Shown: positions 34,991 to 48,515, counted from the first letter of the stretch. The stretch is DNA of 64,000 nt from Melieria omissa (GCA_963971225.1 OZ020269.1:8748201-8812200), one strand, 5' to 3'. Translations and numbers: made by a program. Notes: generated from the letters alone by a model not told the origin.

Positions 34991-37900
34991 TATTTTTTTA
35001 ATTTCTATATCCACATACTTCTAACACAGATTGTAGCTGCTCCAATTGCACACTTATCAAACTTTTGGCGCTGCTGTAAAAATAGAAAATCACATTTGTG
35101 CGCTCCTTATGGCTGTTTTCATGTTTGGTTGATTTCTTTTTCGAAAGCAAAGCTGAGCTTAAATGTGTTGCATGCATGCCACAGTTGACCATAAGTTGCA
35201 TTTCGACGGCCACAGTCAGTGCACAAGTACAATTTTTGTTCAGTTCAAACGCTCTGATATGAATATGGTCACCTTGGATGCAGACTCGGAAGCATGTGGC
35301 AGCCTGCCGAGCGCCCACTGCGCAGACGCAAATGGTGCTCGAGTGCTAAGCTGCTGTGACCACATGACTGGCTGATTTCACGTCGTTTGCAAGCAGAAAA
35401 TTGTGGCCAAACTTGTTGCCCACTTTGTGCTACTGTGTTGCACGCTTGTCCAGCTGCCGCTGTCTGTTGTTGCATCAACATTCATGATTACTTATGTTTA
35501 CGTGTGCAATTACAGTTACAACAACAAGCAAGCAAAACGAATTTCCTACTGTTTTGTCTGCCCGCACCACACGTCGTTGTGATTGAATCGGCAACTTGCG
35601 AGCCTCCAGTTGGCGGCCCATCAAAAACGTCTGCAAACCGTTAACGGTTTTCATGGTTTTTTGACGCTTCAATCAAAAATATAAAAATATTAAAAATATT
35701 AAAAAGCAACAAAAAAGCTTAAGAAAAAACACACACAAACAAACGTTAAGCAACGAATTAACTTCAAAGCCAAACCAGACTGCAATTGCCACCGGCTGGG
35801 CGCACGTAATGAGTTCATAATTCAAATGCACTGTGACAGCCGACAACATTTTTAACGCCACTCATGCGGGCCGCAAGTTGTGGCGTCCAGTGCGAGCCAC
35901 ACAACGCCAAACGGAAAGCGGCCAGACCGCGCTGGCCGTGCTGGGCGCCGTTCGAAAACCTAAAACCGTACAGTCGTTGCATTGTTGTTTTTGTCGCACA
36001 TGCTGGCGTTAATAGCTTTGGCGGCAGCTGAAAATTAAACAACAAAAAAAATACAAAAATAAAACAAATTAAAAAATAAAACACATTGGCAGCAACAACG
36101 CTTAAATAAATATGGCAATAGCTCTTTCTAATCTCAAGTTGCATGCAATTTAGGCGCCATTTGTCATGTCGCTCAGCACCTGAGCGCACCGCCGTAATGC
36201 CGCTGAACCTGACATTTTACGCGGCGCAATTTTGTGCGGCAATTAAGTTGAAAATGTGGCGCACTAAAGTGAGGTTAAAAGCGATTGTGGTAAAACTATA
36301 AAAATGTTTGGCTGGCGTTACGCATGATTTGTGTTTTATTTCCAAACACTGGGAAAAATAAATTTAAGAAATAATAAAAATATGAAATAGTAAATAATAG
36401 AAAATAAAAACTATAATAATAAATAATAAAATAAATAATAAAAATAATAATAAAAATAATAATAAAAAAAATTTAATTATAAAATAATAAAATAAAATAA
36501 AATAAAATAAATAAAATAAAATAAATAAAAAAATTATAAATTCGGTTTACTGCAACTTGTATTTACTTCTTTGTTGTTGTTATTATTATTTATGTTTTTT
36601 TTTCTAAATTATATTTTCTCTTCCCAAAATTGTCAGCACAATTTTTCGAGTGCACCAATGTGGCAGAATTTTTCCATATATTCAAATGAGATTTAATGCA
36701 TTATTTGTCGCTGCATTCGAGCCATCGATCACCGCTGACATTTCTCATGTCGCCCCTTTGGCCCCTTTGGAATGTTTAAGCGCTCCCAGAGCTGGCAGTT
36801 TTTAATTGATTTTGATTTCACTGTTGCTATGCTGATGTTGCAACTGGCTCTATGTTTGTATGTGTGTGTGCGTGTGCGTGTGCGTGTGCGACGCTGAAAT
36901 TAATTGAATTGACTGGCTGTGATTTATGGCCGTAAACAGGCGCGCATGTGGCTAAAAATTAATGACAACACTGGCCAATAATTGATTTGCGTGCAATAGT
37001 CGACGGCAAATTGCTGCTAATAAAATTCCAAACATAATCAAATTTATGGCCGCAAAATTGATAGTAAATACATTTCTTAATTTGCGCTCGAAAATTGCTC
37101 GACCACTCATAAACAAAGCTAAAGTGTCACATTTATCAAGCGAACATGTGACAGTCGAAACATCCCAGCAGCGCACTAAGCTCGCCTAATGAATTTTCTC
37201 TCGTTTTGCTGGCAACACAAAATTAAGTAGAACCCAGTTCGGGTCCCTGTCACTGAATAGTTTCCGGCTTGCAGATGACTTTAATTTCAATTTTAATCCC
37301 ACACACACTTCCAGCAACTTTAATCCCTGCACTAAGTCAACATGGCGCTAATGATTTGCATATCTACCGAGTTGGTTGTTGTTACACTCACTCGCCAGCG
37401 CAAATCTCAAGGACTTTCATGTCCAGCGTCAGCGTTAGCGCGGCTGCGAAAATTCCACTTAATGCTCCACTGACGCGCATTAAGCGGCAACAGGGAGCGC
37501 ACAAAGCGCACCGCCAAAAGCTTCGAGCTTAGCGGAACCTTTCCCGTCGCCAGCTACCCGCCGCCATTCGGCACTAATCATCTGTCATCTGGTGTTCAGC
37601 GCGCGCGCTCGCTCGCTCGCTTTGTGCCGCATAAATTCGACGCTAAACGGCAGCAACGCAGCCGTTTGGAAAATTCCTCACGACTTCCTTCACACATTCA
37701 TTCGCCTTACTTCCATTTCGAGCGTCATTTCCACATTTTCAGTGAGCATTTCCTTTTGTGTGAATGTGGCAGGTCTCACATTTCGCCCCACACTCAAATT
37801 CCATTTTCATTTGTCGGTTGTGCTATTTTACATTTTCACCTGCCGGCTGCCGTAGGCTGACCTAAATTTTCAAATAATACACTGAGAAAATTTCTGGTTT

Positions 37901-38288
37901 TTAATAACTTTTATTTGTAATTGATGGAAAAAATTGTGGGAAAGCAATTAACAAAAAAATGAATTTTTCAATTTTCTATCATTTTTTCAGTTTTTTATTA
38001 AGATAGAATTATTATTCTGTGTACAATCGTTTCTTATTAAGAAATAAACAAAATAAAATTACATTATTTTATGGTGGGTTTTGTTTTATTTTGTTTTTAA
38101 TTTATAAGTTATGAATACATTGGAGGTAGGAAAATAGTTTAAATAATTAAAATTTTTTATTTATTTTATAATTTTGACATTTTTTATTTACCTAATTTTG
38201 TTTAATATTTTTTTTAATAATTTTTTTTAATAATTTTGGTACAATCTTTTCTTATTCGTTGCAAAATAATAAAAGTATTTTGTTTTGT
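34991..38288. other. Noncoding host-like stretch with an A-rich tract
   Basis: No gene recognised. 35020-36300 and 36600-37860 are GC-richer host-like DNA. 36355-36535 is a degenerate AATAA/AAAAT tract. A GTGTGC-type run lies at 36859-36890. 37860-38288 is AT-rich and leads into the TTTTA array. Confidence 0.5.
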
Positions 38289-38494
38289 ATTATTTTATTT
38301 TATTTTGTTTTTATTTTATTTTATTTTATTTTATTTTATTTTATTGTATTTTATTTTATTTTATTTTATTTTATTTTATTTTATTTTATTTTATTTTATT
38401 TTATTTTATTTTATTTTATTTTATTTTATTTTATTTTATTTTATTTTATTTTATTTTATGTTATTTTATTTTATTTTATTTTATTTTATTTTAT
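38289..38494. repeat. (TTTTA)n pentanucleotide array
   Basis: About 40 tandem TTTTA units run through this block with three small interruptions (near 38308, 38345 and 38460). The three plus-strand frames read as ILFYF repeats, which is a consequence of a 5-bp period and not a protein. It is the strand-inverted counterpart of the array at 52494-52883. Confidence 0.97.
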
Positions 38495-41400
38495 ACTTTA
38501 CAGGATCTTATTGAATTTTATATTTTTTAGTAGAAATTATTTTAGCTTTCTTTTCAACAATTTAAAAAAAAAATACAAACGTTTAATTTTTTGCAATCAA
38601 AATTTGTTTTAATATTTAAAAGTTGTTATTTATACAAAAATATTATTTTTCTTTAAGTTTTAAATTGAATTAAAATTATGTTATTCATTACAAAATATTA
38701 ACCTTAATTTGTTGTACTTTTGTGAATACTTTTAGTTTTAATTATTTTGTGTATAATTACATTTTTGTGTTTTATATAATTTTTTAAATTTTTTACAAAA
38801 TATCAAAATATACCTTAAGAATTTTTTTATTTGTTACAAAGTATCAAAATATATCTTAAGAATTTTTTTATTTGTTATTTCGTATGTTTTCGAAGGTTTT
38901 TTACGAAAATACAGATACTAAAGTTTTTACCAAATCATTTAATTTTGAAGAACAATAAAACTATTGTTTATGAGCGCAAAATCTTCTCAGTGCATTGTCC
39001 CATATTGCGTGCGGCCAGGTGTCCCTCATTTTTCTTTTCACACTGTCACTGGCCTTTGTTTTTGTAGTTATGCCGTTGCTATTGTCGCTATTGCTGTTGT
39101 TGTTGGCCATAGTGTGCGAGTTAAGCCGCTAACAAATGAGATTTGTCCTTTTTGAAATGATAAGGATGCGCCCGGACGCAGCAACGCACTGTGGCGAGCT
39201 GGCGTGCTTTGTGCTTTCCTATTAAGTTTATCTATGTACGTGTATGTGTGTGTGTTAAGCTTACATGCATTCGGCCATCATCTCTTTTAAATCCTTCTTT
39301 CTAGCTTCTTTGTCACTTTGCTCCTACATTACACTTTCTCATTAATTTTTTTTTACTATTCATTTCAGTAAAATATCTACTAACTTCGCCCATTTTGTCA
39401 CACACACATACATTCACAATGCATTACATTAGTGCTAAAGAAAAAAAGTTAACATTTTAGGCTGCCGTGAGCAAAGAAATTAATCCCCGTTCAGTTTCAA
39501 CGCTGCACAGGTGTGTTGTGTGCTTCTATGTGTTGGTATGTTGGTGTTGTGTGTTGGTATGTGTGCGGCTGAGTGTGTAGGCTGGGCCGTGTGGTGCTCG
39601 GGCCACAGCTGCGTCAGACAGGTCATTACTTTCGGGAAATGCACTGCGTTTGCCTTCATCTCGGTCCCTCTCCCTGTCTCTGTCTATGCCTTTGTTTTTG
39701 TGTTGTGCTGGCAAAATTTTTTGCGCAGCTAAAATTGAACTTCCTTCAGTGTTGTGGGCGGAAGAGACTAGCTGCCACACGGCTTCAAAATGAAGCGCCT
39801 TTTCAAAGCTAATGGATTTTTTCTTTGGCAGCAATTTTTTGTTCAACGCTATACTGCAATCATTTTGGGCTTTGGCCGGGATTTGCTGTTTGGCGTAAAG
39901 CTAATTAATGATTTGCGCCAAAACCAGAGGGTTGAATTTAAAAAACATTTTGTTTTTCAAATCAAATTTTGCTGTATTGAGAACGGAAATGTGTTGAAAT
40001 AGTTCAATTTAGCTTTTCTAGTCTCCAGCCATATTTCAGCGTGTTGAAATTGGGTCCAAAGCCCATAGGCTGCATTCATAAATCACGCATATAAATCTTC
40101 ACAATTACAGCCAACAACTTTAATGTTGCGCGACACTAAGCTCTGCGCCTCACTGTTTGCTTATCGAACATTTTTCCACTACACATTTTTTTTCGCTGTC
40201 CAAACTTTTCACCGCTGCTCGGCATTGTCCATTAAACCCAAACCGCAGCCAAGCGGAAACTGTCTTAATTTGTCAGCAGTGAGTCGAGAAATCATGGCGA
40301 CACTGCCCGTTGCGCCCACTTGCCACATGCCTAGGTGGTCCCCGCGCTCGACTGCCACACGTTCTCCTGCCTGTCCCGAGTGGCGGTCGGCGGTTAGGTG
40401 TGTTTGCACGCTAAACGCTGCCGCTGACCAAGCACTCAGTTGCTGCGCCTCACACGCTTATCTGCACATCTGCAGCCCCTTCCCTCATCTCCCCTATGGG
40501 GCCCACTTTCGCTTTCTGTCTTCGCTGTGGCGTTTATTATAAACACAAAAGCTTGTCCAACGCTCGAATGCTCCAACTTGCCTCCTGCTCATCCTGTCCG
40601 CCTAATGTTCCGCTCCCCAGTCGCTGAAGTGCCCAAAGAATTACACTTAAGCCGCCAGTTGACAGTTGAAGAAAATTAATGGTTCTTGGCGCTACTTTTC
40701 TTTAACGTTGTTTTTGTTAGTTGTTGTTTTTTTTGTTGCCGTTGTCTTCTGGGCCTTTTGAAGTTTTTCCACATTGGGTTTCATTTCATTTTGGTTGTTT
40801 TGTTTTTCTTTCTACTTGCTTTGATTTTTCATGCTTTGTTTGCCTTTTGGCCTATCAGCCCTTCCGTCAGTGGTGCTGTCCGTTGCCTGCCGCTTTGTCT
40901 GCGTCTTTATCTCTTTGTTTGTTTATAAATAAAAGAAAAAACAAACTAACAATGTAAGGTAAATGTGTGATTTTTGTGTGTTGCATCGAGGGGCGGGGCG
41001 CTTTGATAATGTGTCCGAAAACACGAAGCCACGAAATCGTTTCTGTCCATTTGTTTAGCATTAGCTTTCCACTTCAAAGTTGTGCATAGGTGCTCAACTT
41101 TTTTCTGCGTGTTTTGTGCTTTGTTGCTGGTTTTCGGTTGCTTTATGTAGTTGCTTTAAAATGTTCTTAAGATATTTCATTGAAAGTGTACGTGTGCTGC
41201 ATTCTATTGCATTGCTCACAAATAAATAAATTTTTATTCTTATTAAACGCTGTGACTGGGCAGACGCGATAAGCTTAGCGCGTTCCAGATTTTTTCACTT
41301 ATTTATAATTTGTTTTTAATTTAATTGAATTTTTACAAATGCGATAAGATTAAAGTTAAGCAAAAAGAGCCTAGTGGCCAGAATCAGAACAGATAAGCTT

Positions 41401-43309
41401 TTTCTAATTCTTTTTACTTTATTCCTTCTCGTTGCAGGTATGTGTGCCAAAATTAAAAAAAAATCTCTCGAAAACAAATACAATTTATCGGAGGATCTGA
41501 AGAGTGTTCAAGAATGCAGTTTTCCGTGAACTGAGTGAAAGATCGATACCTTGAAAGCCATAAGAAGTCAAGAAGAATTCATTTCTGTATATGTGGTTTG
41601 AGCAATGAGCTGAAGAAAAAATGTTTGGAAAATCTTTTGACAACTCCAAGATTTATTGAGTATGAGTAATGCGTTTTCGGTGAACTAATTCAAAACTCTA
41701 AATATTTTTTTTTTCATTAGAAATCAAGTCAGCAGTCATTTCTGTGCCTACGATCTACGAGTTTAGGAAAAAGACTTTCAGGACTTTCAGAAATTTGTTG
41801 ATCCAAACAAGATTCATTCGGAATCCACTTTAGAAGTTAAATTGAACTCCAAATGATGCAAGCGACTCAATGCTTTTGCAGCTAATTTTTCTTACTGATA
41901 TACACATCAGGTTTTTTCAATGAAATCTAATTTTAGAATTCATAAATTTTAAAAATGTTCACAGCTTAATAGAAAGTTGTATCGAATATTTAGGAAACCT
42001 ACTTCGATTCAGCATCAGAATTAACCTTAACAACAGCTTTTGGTTACTCGTTTCAAAAATCTGTCTTGCTTCTGCAATAAGTCTCTCCAGGACATTGATG
42101 AAGTTTTCAAATATAGTTTATTTACAAAAAAAAAAATTAAGCACATTTGCGCTAAATAAAGAATTATAATGTCAAATAAATAAAGCCACAACTGGCAGAC
42201 ATAAATTTCAAAAATTTATGACACATATCTCTAACTGCCGCCCAGCATTTGCAAAAGCTGATTGTTGTTGCTTTATTATGGCCACACCCTGTGTGGCAAT
42301 TGTCCAGTGTACCTGCAACAATGCGCCGCACACTATCAATAACTCATTGGGGCCAAACCAAATGTAGAGAACATAAATTTATTGAAATATACAGACAAAC
42401 ATAAACACAAACACACAGCCAATTGGTTGTGTTGCTTCAGTGTGTATGTGTGTGTTTGTGTTGGCCACACAATGCATTTGACACAAAGTGTCGCCAATCA
42501 TTTTACTGAATAGACTTGGTTGCTGAAATTCACACTGTCAGACAATCATAATTGTTCATTATAGAAACACACACAAAAAACGCATTCATAATCGTTGGGT
42601 TGTCAAATAAGAATTTTGGTTTTTTTTCAAGAAATTTCAGGTAATTTTTTTTAATTTTTTCAAGAAAATAGTGTGATTTTTCAAGTTTTTAGACTAAAGC
42701 CTAACTTTAGCTTGATGGCACTAAACCTAACGTTTTGGGGTCAAAAACACTAATACATTGCTTTCAAAACCCTCTTTTAAAGGATACGACCCATTCAGTT
42801 TAGTTGAGACGATCTTAAAGTGAAAAAAGTAACTAGTCAGTAGTCGATTGTTACAAGATATCAGCTATATGGAGATAGCATCAAAACTTTCCAAGCAATC
42901 TCTCTCTCTCAATTTGTAATGGATCATCAAATTTGTGTGTCAGCTGACATTATTGTAAGCAGCACTCTGTTTCTGAATCAAATTTGTATATTTTTCATAA
43001 AGTGTTCTGTTTGTTTTTGCCAACAATCAACAGTAAAAGCAAGAATTATCCGTTTGACCAGATTTGGCAGCTCATATCGCATAGGACTCTTCCACTCCCA
43101 GCAACTTCTTACATAGAAAAACTTTTCATGACGTTCAATCAATCTTGCTTTATCTTGGACCACAAACTTTATTCTAAAGGATTTTTGATTGCATTTTCAT
43201 GACGTCAATCTTGGAATATCTTCAATCAGAATTCTTTAGCTCAATTTCATTCCAGCACCAACACACAGATCAAAGCTTTTCAGAAAATTTTGTTTGATCA
43301 GACTATAAG
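38495..43309. other. Noncoding stretch, host-like
   Basis: No gene recognised apart from the splice-like signal at 41401-41443. 38495-38960 and 41220-43300 are AT-rich; 38960-41200 is more mixed with GT-rich tracts (39510-39565) and pyrimidine-rich runs. The frame at 40123-40542 has ordinary composition but no domain I know. Confidence 0.45.
41401..41443 (+). promoter_or_regulatory. Candidate recursive (zero-length exon) splice site
   Basis: TTTCTAATTC supplies a branch-point-like CTAAT, followed by an almost pure pyrimidine tract and TTGCAG ending at 41437. The next bases are GTATGTG, a good fly 5' splice site. A 3' splice site joined directly to a 5' splice site is the known layout of ratcheting points in long fly introns. 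If instead it is a normal acceptor, a frame of about 28 codons starts MCAKIKKKSLENKYN at 41440. Its plus strand agrees with the candidate terminal exon at 48817. Confidence 0.4.
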
Positions 43310-44105
43310 TTAGCCATAGCTGGTTGATTGGTCAGGGTGGCTATGACCCAGACATTTGGTTCAAATGAGCTGTTTTAAAATCACTTTAAAGTCAGTTCGA
43401 GGGTTAATTGAATGAATAAAGACCTCCTCTATAACCTTGAATAATGATTACTTTAGCATAGTCATGCTTCTACTTTCTAAAGTGGGACATGTACAGAAGA
43501 AGTGCTCAATGGTGTCCTTTTTAACTGGATCGCAGCATCACTGACAGTTAGTATTGTGAGCAGAGTTGCCGCTTTTGGTCTTTTCGGACCAAAATTAAAC
43601 GAATTTCGGTCCCTTCTGTAATGTGAATATCTTTTCATTGGTACAGAAAATGTATTTAAAAAAAAATTTTTCATTTAAAAATGACTTTAAAGATAACGCA
43701 AATTTTTAATTTGGTCGGTTGAGGTCGGATTTGGTCGGAAGTTTGGTCGGAAAAAATCAAGTGGCAACACTGATTGCGAGGTATGTCCATCCTGGCTTCA
43801 TGCTCTCCTATGGGTCAAAGTCCCGTTATGACTGCACTGAGCACGCCTAGCTCACCTCACATTTTGTCAGTCACTTCCATCGATTTGTTATTGTTCTATT
43901 TCAGTCAGATTTATATGTGTCCAGCCTCTGCCATCTGCTGTCTTTCTTAGCTAGAAGTCCTTAGAGATCTCCTTCGGTCTTTTGTTAGCCTCAGTGGTCT
44001 TATGCACCGATACCACACCTCAGAGTGCTTTTTCGTAGTCAAGCTTTGTGACAATCTTCTTTGGAAGATCACAAGATTCAAATTGTTCCCATCTATTCCT
44101 TAGAA
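43310..44105 (-). pseudogene. I-like non-LTR relic (RNase H tail) split by a hAT-like element
   Basis: On the minus strand, from about 44100: NRWEQFESCDLPKKIVTKLD, then VITGL, a stop, PIGEHEARMDIPRNTNCQ, and after the inserted element DPVKKDTIEHFFCTCPTLES. This is the same tail found at 17670-18011 (compare GVLTGHCLIGAHAKRMG), with the H-x4-C part of the zinc knuckle intact. Several stops show it is dead. The 3' UTR probably ends near 43310. Confidence 0.75.
43561..43772. mobile_element. hAT-like non-autonomous element (212 bp) inside a retrotransposon relic
   Basis: The element begins CAGAGTTGCCGCTTTT and ends AAGTGGCAACACTG. The flanks ATTGTGAG (43553-43560) and ATTGCGAG (43773-43780) are an 8-bp duplication with one mismatch. 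The ends resemble those of the element at 20557-21105 (CAGTGTTGCCA), but the interior differs and is rich in GGTCGG and CCGACC-type words. No coding capacity. Removing it joins the surrounding zinc-knuckle frame. Confidence 0.82.
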
Positions 44106-46849
44106 GGTCAACTGAGCCAAGATGCAACTTTGATATACAAATTTCTTAAAAGTATTTTAATCTTTTAACAATCTGAGTTCCTAGTAAGGTTGACTCGCCA
44201 TTCATACTTAGATCTGGATACCATATATACGCGACTTATTATTCTGTGAAAAAGGTCAAATTTTTTTGGACAGCCCAATATCTCTGAACGTATTTCTCTC
44301 TGTGTGTATGTGTGGACATTTAGTCGCATTGCATTGTAAATGGTCATTGTCAAGTGTGCCCTTAAGCCTATTTTGCCATAGATATATACATACTCGTACA
44401 TACATATATGTATACAATGGCCGGCGGCTAGCTGTCCTGCACACAAACACACACAATGGCCGCTCAAATTGTTATGGCAGCAAACCAAAAAGCTTTGACA
44501 ATAACCTTTTGGGCGCTGCCAGCCGTTCAACCTAAGCACTCAAGCAGTCAGTTTTTGCTTTTGATAGATGATTATTAGAGTTATTATTGAAGTAGTTGTT
44601 GCTTGAAGACATAGTGTAGTTGTTGCCATGAAGACACACACACACACACACACAAGGAAGTATCTTTGTTGCAGACACTTCATAATTGAATATAAAAGCA
44701 TAAATGAATAAAATGGCAGCAATGAGCTTTAAGGAATTTTGCCATTTTTCCTTCACTCGTTCAGACCAAAACAATTTATTCTTTATTTATAAGCACTCGA
44801 TTTGCAGAAACCAATAAAGTCGTAAAGGACATTCGGCCACATTTAAGTCGAACTGTAGCAATTCTAAAAGAAATCCTTTAAATTCAATTTTGACTCAGTT
44901 TGTTGTCACATCAGCGTTTCGTGCACATTCAGTTGGCCATAATGGGCTTTGTTGTTGTGTTGTGTTGGTGGGCGATTTAAGGGTGTGGCATTGCACTGCA
45001 AATATTTGCTTAGAGTTACCTGTTTTCGGTTACTCAGTACAATTTTTTTGGTTCTGTATTTTTTAAACAGTTCTCGCCCCTTTCTTTCCGCTTCCTGCTT
45101 TCCACTGTTTGTTTCATATAATCCGCCTCGAGCGCACACTTTGACCATTTTCGGCCACATAATTTATGTGCCTCAACGGCTTAGTGTCGAAATTTGTGTG
45201 TCCATACGCGTTTCTACCGGCATGTTGTTTTTGTTGCTGCTTCTACTTCATCTCTCATGCGTTTCCATAGCTTCACAGCGTACGTTGTCTTTCGTCGGGG
45301 CCCTTTCCGTAGCTGCCGCCTGCAGCCAGTGTTACCATATGTCCGCAATTGGATTAAACATGCGTTGAACTTGTTGGCCGATTTTTGTTTTTGTTGGTGT
45401 CCATGCCTGCCTGACTAGAAAGTCTTAAGACGCCACACATGTCTTGCAGCTCGTTCAACATTCCATTTTTTTAGCTGTCGCTGAAGTTATTTAACTTCAC
45501 ACAGCCACTCGACACAACACGCTACCAACTTTGTGGCATTTCTCTCTTTTCGCCGTTTTGTTTGTGTATAGTTTATTTTTTATATTTTTTTATATGTTCA
45601 CAGTGCAGTGTTTTTTAATCCTGTTAAGCTTCGTTTTTCTGTAATATTTCATGCTTAAGTTGCTTAAGTCAGCGTGTAGTGGCGTCGAACGGGAATGACA
45701 GAAAAATTCTTGTGAAATGAGAAAATATTAAAAGTTTTAGTTGCGCTCAGTGACCGGCAAATGTTAACCTCATTTCATTGGATTTTTTCCTGGGTTTTTT
45801 GCTAAAACTCAAATATTTTCTATACTTGTCTTTCGGACCACTGTGTGTCTGTGTGTGCGTGTCGTATGCATTTAGCAGTTCTTTAGAATTTTGTTCACTT
45901 TTTTGTGACTCTTCTTGGCAGATTGGCTTGCGGCCAACGCGCGCTGCCACAACTTCTCATACAAATTGCGCTTTTTTTCGCAACGACTTTAAGTGAAATC
46001 ATACACTCGCCGCTGGCAGAGCAGTTCATAAAAGTGCAACGCCCCACATGAGCAGCTACTTTTGCTCATTTCCCCCCTACTAATTAGGGTTGCCGGATGT
46101 AGTGAAGTTTTGGTTCATGTGTAAAATTTTTAATGCTGCTCTAGAGAAAAGTTTACTTTAAGAAGTTTGAATGAAAAAAAAGTGTGGAACTAAAAAAGTG
46201 TTTTCATACAAATTTAGAATTTTTTCTTTTAATTTTTTGATTTTTTTGTGAATTCGTTTTACATTTTTTCATGGCAAATCTGGCAACACTTTTCCCAGCA
46301 CTTGTGCACTTTTATGCAAACCCCACTTCGAGCTACTAGCGGCACATCATTATACATATGAGACTTTTTTATATATTTTCTACTGTTAGCCAACTTACTA
46401 TATATATGCGAGTATATATACAGACAGGAGTACAAATGTGAAAATGTGTACCTACATAGAAAAAAGCAAACAACATAATTAAGCAGAGCAACGGAAACTT
46501 TTACTATGTGAAATCACAACCTGTGTTCGCTCTAATATTCTCTCCACTACTTTTCAATTACACCGTTTGAGATTTTATGTTCCCACTTTTGGTATTTTTT
46601 AATTTGTAATCAAAAAATTTTCATAACATTGGATATGCAGCTTTAATACTTTGAAGAGCTGGCGAAAACTATTTGCTGCTGAATTAGAGGAAACAGAAAT
46701 TTTGGCCGATAGAAGTTAGTTGATTCTTGTTGAACGGTGTACAATAGGTTTAATAATTGGAGGAGTTTTAAAAGTCTTTTGTGCCGCCTGTGCCTCAGTG
46801 GGAGAAATAATTTTCCCCCATAATAATCTTTATTTCTAAGTTCAGTTAC
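44106..46849. other. Noncoding host-like stretch
   Basis: No gene recognised. (CA)n lies at 44634-44654. 44900-46020 is host-like with pyrimidine-rich frames. 46090-46290 begins GGGTTGCCGGAT and ends ATCTGGCAACACT, possibly an eroded hAT-like element, but I find no matching 8-bp flanks. 46300-46849 is AT-rich. Confidence 0.45.
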
Positions 46850-48515
46850 AATTTACAGTCGCAATAAAGTCACAAAGAATTACCACAAGTTAGTCATACA
46901 CTAGTTGAAGTTTCGAATTATGTGACTATCAAGTGAATCAGTCACAAATTAGTTGTGCACTTAAATCTTGACTCTTTCAATTCCATCAAGTAATCGCAAA
47001 TCAATTTAAATCTCGATTCTTCCAATGCCATAAATAATCACAAATTGACTATGCGATCAAATATCCATCAGTCATATATTAGTTATGGGTTCAAATCCTG
47101 ACTCATTCAATATCACACATCAGTCACAAGTCAGTTGTGGCTTCAAATCTTGACTCTGTCAACACCACACATCAGTCACAAAATAGTTGTAATTTTAAAT
47201 TATGACTCTGGCAACATCACAAATCAGTTATGGTGTAAATTCTTGACTCTTTAAATACCACAAATTAGACTCAAATTAGTTATGAGTTAAAATCTCTAAT
47301 CTTCAAATGCCATTTATAAGTCACAAATTAGTTATGAGTTCAAATATCAACTCTGCCTATACCACAAATCAGTCACAAATTAGTTTCGGTTTCAAATCGT
47401 GACTCTTTTAATACCACAAATTAGTGACAAATCAGTTGTGGTGTCAATTCTTGGCTCTTTAAATACCATAAATTAGTCACAAGTTAATTATTAGTTCAAA
47501 TTTTGACCCTTCAAATGCAATAAAATAATCATAAATTAACTATGACATCAAATATTCATTCTGTCAACACCAAAAATTAGTCACAAAATAGTTGAAATTT
47601 CGAATTATGACTCTGTGAATACCGCAATTTAGTCACAAATTAGTTGTGGAATCAAACTTGACTCTTTAAATACCATAAATTAGTCACAAACTAACAAATA
47701 TCGAGTCTTCAAATGCAATAAAATAATCAGAAATAAGTTATGATTTAAAATCTTGACTCAATGAATCAGTGAAAAAATAATAATGGAATCTCGAATCTCC
47801 ACTCTGTGAATATCATAAATCCCCAAATCATTCATAAATCAGTTATGCTTTCGAAATTTGACTCTTTAAAAACCCAAACTAGTCCCAAATTAGTTATGAG
47901 TTCAAATCTCGACTCTTCCAATGCCATTAATTAGTCACAAATTAGTTATGGGTTCAAATATCGACTCTGTCTATACCACAAATCAGTTAGAAATTTGTTG
48001 TATTTTCGAATTATGACTCTGTCAATATCACAAATCAGTCACAAATTAGTTGTGATTTCAAATTTTGACGCTTTAAATACCACAATTTAGTCACAAGTCA
48101 GTTGTGAGTTCAAATCTTGACTCTGTCAATATCAGAAATTAATCAAAAATCAGTTATGGTGTAAATTCTTAACTCTTTAAATACCATAAATTTGTCGCAA
48201 ATTAACTATGAGTTCAAATGCAACAAAATAATCACAAATTAGTTATGACTTCAAATCTTGACTCTTTGAACACCACAAATCAGTGAAAAATTAGTAATGG
48301 GTTCGATTCTCGAAATCCAAAAATTTGTCACAAAACTAGTTGTGGTTTTGAAACTTGATTGTTTGAATACCACAAATTAATCCCAAATTTCGAAACTTGA
48401 CTGTTTGAATACTACAAATTAATCCTAAATTATTTAAGAATATTGACTTTTTAAATACCAAAAATCTATCAAATATTAGTTTTGAGTTCGAATCTCGACT
48501 CTGTCGATACTAATA
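46850..48515. repeat. 52-bp satellite array (about 32 diverged units)
   Basis: Units combine the boxes ACCACAAAT, CAGTCACAAATTAGTTGTG and TTCAAATCTTGACTCT, with a period near 52 bp. Neighbouring units differ at many positions (TTATG or TTGTG; AATACC or AATATC), so the array is old or poorly homogenised. No frame longer than noise crosses it. It ends about 300 bp before the candidate terminal exon. Confidence 0.92.

Noticed and set aside
38236..38612. Three overlapping plus-strand frames of ILFYF repeats
   Set aside because: They are the forced translation of a 5-bp TTTTA repeat, open in all three frames; not a protein.
44255..44275. GGACAGCCCA next to a T run as a mariner-type end
   Set aside because: No inverted partner or TA-bounded element found nearby.
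46090..46290. Possible hAT-like element with GGGTTGCCGGAT and ATCTGGCAACACT ends
   Set aside because: The outer bases do not match CAG/CTG and I find no 8-bp duplication, so borders cannot be supported.
46850..48515. CRISPR-like regular repeats
   Set aside because: The repeat has no constant-repeat/unique-spacer structure; the whole 52-bp unit diverges together. Eukaryotic satellite.
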